NCBI GenBank assembly: GCA_003284265.1
Contig: QBVV01000020.1
Span: 1 to 35,431, forward strand
DNA length: 35,431 bases
Direction: 5' to 3'
From: SAR116 cluster bacterium AG-313-A07
Lineage (GTDB): Bacteria; Pseudomonadota; Alphaproteobacteria; Thalassobaculales; Thalassobaculaceae
This document shows, one piece after another, positions 34,843 through 35,431 of the stretch (position 1 is the first letter of the stretch; each line of letters opens with the position of its first letter). Both the position numbers and the translations under genes were made by a program. The notes under the pieces are model-generated. The model made no database searches and was not told where the DNA came from. It saw only the letters and a program-made list of their open reading frames with translations.

Positions 34843-35431
34843 TTAGGATTGTATCAGATAGTCTGATATTTGGATTTCTTTTCCAACATCTGCATAGTCG
34901 CCATCGGCGCGTTGTCGTCTGAAGTCTCCCCAGTTAATGCTGTGGTAAACACTCTTTTCATTATTATTTGTGAATGGTGAAACAATGGTCTCGTAGGATG
35001 GATTAAAGAAAAAAGGTATTGAGTACCGGTCAACTTTTTCCATTGCGACAACGCGGTGCATTGCGGCTTTATATTTTCCATTTGACCATACTTGGATCAT
35101 ATCGCCTATATTAATAACGAGGGCGTCGTTTATAGGTTCGATAGGTAGCCAATACTTATCTTTGAAGACTTGTAATCCTCCGATGTTATCTTGACAGAGT
35201 ATAGTCACTGCCCCCGAATCTGTGTGATGATGAACGCCCATGCCAGCATCTACTTTGTCGTTTTTATCAATATCAGCGAGAGGATCGGCCACCGGGTAAT
35301 AATTTAGACGAAGGAAACTTGTATGATGGGGGTGAAAGCATTTTTCCAAGTGCCGATTTTCTAATCCTAGGCTAACACATATCGCCTCCATTATTTTCAA
35401 TGATAATGTTTCGCAAGTTTTAAAATGTTCC
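34843..35431 (-). CDS. 2-oxoglutarate/Fe(II) oxygenase, isopenicillin N synthase-like, truncated by window edge
   Basis: The C-terminal part of an IPNS-type 2OG oxygenase. The frame is open from 34843 to the last base, with no stop before the edge, so the N-terminal part lies outside. Numbered from the TTG at 35400, the iron ligands are H59-T-D61 and H115, and the 2OG motif is R125-Y-S127. It is a second oxygenase of the same type as 1028-2023 but not a close copy by eye. It converges with the acyl-CoA dehydrogenase gene after a 65-base gap. The substrate is unknown. Confidence 0.85.
   Translation of the reverse strand, partial: EHFKTCETLSLKIMEAICVSLGLENRHLEKCFHPHHTSFLRLNYYPVADPLADIDKNDKVDAGMGVHHHTDSGAVTILCQDNIGGLQVFKDKYWLPIEPINDALVINIGDMIQVWSNGKYKAAMHRVVAMEKVDRYSIPFFFNPSYETIVSPFTNNNEKSVYHSINWGDFRRQRADGDYADVGKEIQISDYLIQS

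Noticed and set aside
1..35431. Antisense and out-of-frame long ORFs such as 1467-1745 (-), 3519-3794 (+), 15798-16232 (+), 24761-25195 (-) and 26588-26974 (+)
   Set aside because: They lie inside well-supported genes in other frames and show no recognisable domains, so they are shadow frames.
1..35431. Mobile elements, CRISPR arrays, tRNA or rRNA genes
   Set aside because: I saw no transposase or integrase, no regularly spaced identical repeats beyond the ATGTA tract, and no tRNA-like T-arm or rRNA sequence.

Overview
The window looks like a chromosomal segment of an AT-leaning marine-type alphaproteobacterium. This is an inference from gene content: uvrC-pgsA followed by mobB-moeA-moaD-moaE, def-fmt, rmuC and folB, mixed with many catabolic oxidoreductases. 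I cannot assign a genus. Both edges cut a gene: an FAD oxidoreductase on the left and a 2-oxoglutarate/Fe(II) oxygenase on the right. I saw no rRNA, tRNA, CRISPR array, insertion sequence or phage gene.

Region 1 (1-7.3 kb) is a mosaic of small metabolism and transport genes in alternating orientation. It holds the C-terminal part of a DAO-family oxidase, an isopenicillin-N-synthase-type oxygenase, a phytanoyl-CoA-dioxygenase-type oxygenase facing a NIPSNAP protein, a DHA2 drug-type exporter, a lone DppB-type ABC permease and a DadA-type D-amino-acid dehydrogenase.

Region 2 (7.3-15.0 kb) is a catabolic locus. A minus-strand run of two SDRs, a GntR/UTRA repressor, a two-subunit MaoC-type hydratase and a quinone-oxidoreductase-like MDR is divergent from a plus-strand SDR plus a 2-keto-4-pentenoate hydratase-like enzyme. 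An unrecognised coiled-coil protein and another SDR follow. The set suggests breakdown of an acyl-CoA or 2-keto acid substrate under GntR control. The substrate cannot be read from the sequence.

Region 3 (15-29 kb) is core genome: uvrB, a radical SAM protein, a metallophosphoesterase, folB with a pteridine-reductase-like folM, then uvrC, pgsA, mobB, moeA, moaD, moaE (one co-directional run), fmt and def (minus strand), and rmuC. The 550-base gap between folM and uvrC is very AT-rich and carries two DnaA-box-like 9-mers and several dyads.

Region 4 (29-35.4 kb) returns to accessory content: a TPR protein fused to a MerR-type DNA-binding domain with an ATGTA repeat tract upstream, a MATE/ANK-like membrane protein, and a plus-strand MmgE/PrpD - MaoC hydratase - acyl-CoA dehydrogenase cluster that runs into the truncated oxygenase.

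No single feature is clearly an undescribed system. The best leads are the TPR-MerR fusion with its repeat tract, the uvrC upstream region, the GntR catabolic locus with an SDR lacking its catalytic tyrosine, and the radical SAM protein with a C-terminal cysteine set.
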